Below are positions 63,323 to 64,000 of a stretch of 64,000 nt of DNA, one piece after another. Both the position numbers and the translations under genes were made by a program. The DNA comes from Enterococcus sp. DIV0212c (lineage in GTDB: Bacteria; Bacillota; Bacilli; Lactobacillales; Enterococcaceae): assembly GCF_017377505.1 (NCBI RefSeq), contig NZ_JAFREN010000014.1, forward strand, positions 1 through 64,000, written 5' to 3'. The notes under the pieces are model-generated. The model did not search any database, was not told the origin of the DNA, and saw only the letters and a program-made list of their open reading frames with translations. The number at the start of each line of letters is the position of its first letter. Within the stretch, counting starts at the first letter, position 1.

Positions 63323-64000
63323 CGTCAATAACCTCCCCGTTTGATGTTTGGACCATTTCTTTGCCTTTCGTGTGATTCATGATATTGACTACGATCACAG
63401 CTGTGATTGCACCTAAAATTGCGATGCCTGTAACTGGAATTTCTAAGTAAGCCATCAAAGCAAAGCCTAAAAAGAAATACGGTGCCACTTGTTTGTTGAT
63501 CAATAATCGTGCTAGCATTGCAAAACCAAGTGCTGGAATAATTCCCGTCGCAACAGATAAGCCATGTTGAACAAATTCAGGAATCATATCTAATAAACCT
63601 TTGATCGTGTTGCTTCCGACCGCAAATGAGATCGAAACAATCAACGCTAGCATCAATGACAAACCAAATCCGGCTGCCAAATGCATCCGCTCCACCCCTT
63701 TGTAATCACCATCATCCGCGTAGTTATCCGCTTTTTGACTCATTGTAGGAATCACTAAACCTAGATAGACATTTTTCAAAATCAGCGTTAACGTTGCAAT
63801 CGGCAACCCTAAAACCAACGCCGTCTCCGTTCCAGCACCTGCAGTGATCGCAAAAGCTGTTCCTAAGATACCACCTGTAACGACATCTGGCGGAATCGAT
63901 GCACCAACTGAAAATGATCCGATAAATGCTAATTCCAAGGTTGCGCCCATAATAATGCCTGTTTTAATATCTCCTAAAACAATTCCTACAAATAATCCAG
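63306..64000 (-). CDS. PTS mannose-family transporter subunit IIC (5' end outside window)
   Basis: The frame stays open through the window end: before the internal Met at 63950 it reads GLFVGIVLGDIKTGII, the usual IIC membrane segment, so the gene begins beyond 64000. Visible features include GATLELAFIGSFSVGASIPPD, AITAGAGTETALVLGLPIATL and several membrane helices. The C-terminal end is charged (GKEMVQTSNGEVIDDDEDF). The IIA and IIB genes are expected further upstream outside the window. Together with IID and the two SIS genes it suggests uptake of Amadori-type amino sugars. Confidence 0.88.
   Translation of the reverse strand, partial: GLFVGIVLGDIKTGIIMGATLELAFIGSFSVGASIPPDVVTGGILGTAFAITAGAGTETALVLGLPIATLTLILKNVYLGLVIPTMSQKADNYADDGDYKGVERMHLAAGFGLSLMLALIVSISFAVGSNTIKGLLDMIPEFVQHGLSVATGIIPALGFAMLARLLINKQVAPYFFLGFALMAYLEIPVTGIAILGAITAVIVVNIMNHTKGKEMVQTSNGEVIDDDEDF

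Overview
The window looks like a chromosome segment of an Enterococcus. The DNA is AT-rich with strong AGGAGG-type ribosome binding sites. The housekeeping order pcrA-ligA-gatCAB-dgkB-rlmD, the E. faecalis-type CstR/persulfide operon and the ureide cluster all fit that genus. Species was not determined. No rRNA, tRNA, prophage or complete insertion sequence was seen.

Layout. 0.1-2.8 kb: a persulfide-detoxification operon (CstR repressor, two single rhodaneses, a CoA-disulfide reductase-rhodanese fusion) with its operator. 2.9-9.1 kb: a probable two-component regulon (cell-wall glucosaminidase, FtsX-like protein, response regulator, histidine kinase, large lipoprotein); the two flanking transcription units share a promoter-proximal motif. 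9.1-12.1 kb: accessory small genes and a MerR remnant. 12.1-13.9 kb: no protein gene, but two tandem copies of a structured small RNA with compensatory base-pair changes, then a run of inverted repeats. 13.9-26.6 kb: a MerR gene, rlmD with a coupled 42-aa basic protein, a deoxynucleoside kinase, pnuC, dgkB, gatBAC, ligA and pcrA. 26.7-27.4 kb: a six-repeat type I-C-like CRISPR array with leader and no cas genes. 27.4-32.8 kb: a cytosolic alpha-amylase and the fruRKA operon. 32.9-35.2 kb: an SDR-like gene behind a leader peptide/hairpin and an unrecognised gene. 35.3-53.9 kb: a ureide (allantoin) catabolic cluster. 54-64 kb: an esterase, trigger factor, a secreted M60/enhancin metalloprotease with four repeated modules, and a mannose-family PTS operon with two SIS deglycases, cut by the window end.

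How the genes work together. The ureide cluster encodes a nearly complete fermentative route: uptake (NCS1 permease, perhaps the MFS proteins), allantoinase, allantoate amidohydrolase, ureidoglycine aminohydrolase and/or ureidoglycine-glyoxylate aminotransferase, two ureidoglycolate dehydrogenases giving oxalurate, the AllFGH-type oxamate carbamoyltransferase, and carbamate kinase, which makes ATP from carbamoyl phosphate. A PucR-type regulator sits in the middle. Two promoters carry the same pair of sites: a CACAAA...TTTGTG dyad and a cre-like box at nearly identical spacing.

Two families of intergenic repeats recur. Element A lies in 5' leaders and includes the Shine-Dalgarno sequence; it is present in tandem before pucR. 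Element B lies at 3' ends and supplies the last codons of the histidine kinase. Together with the tandem RNA these are the least explained structures in the window.
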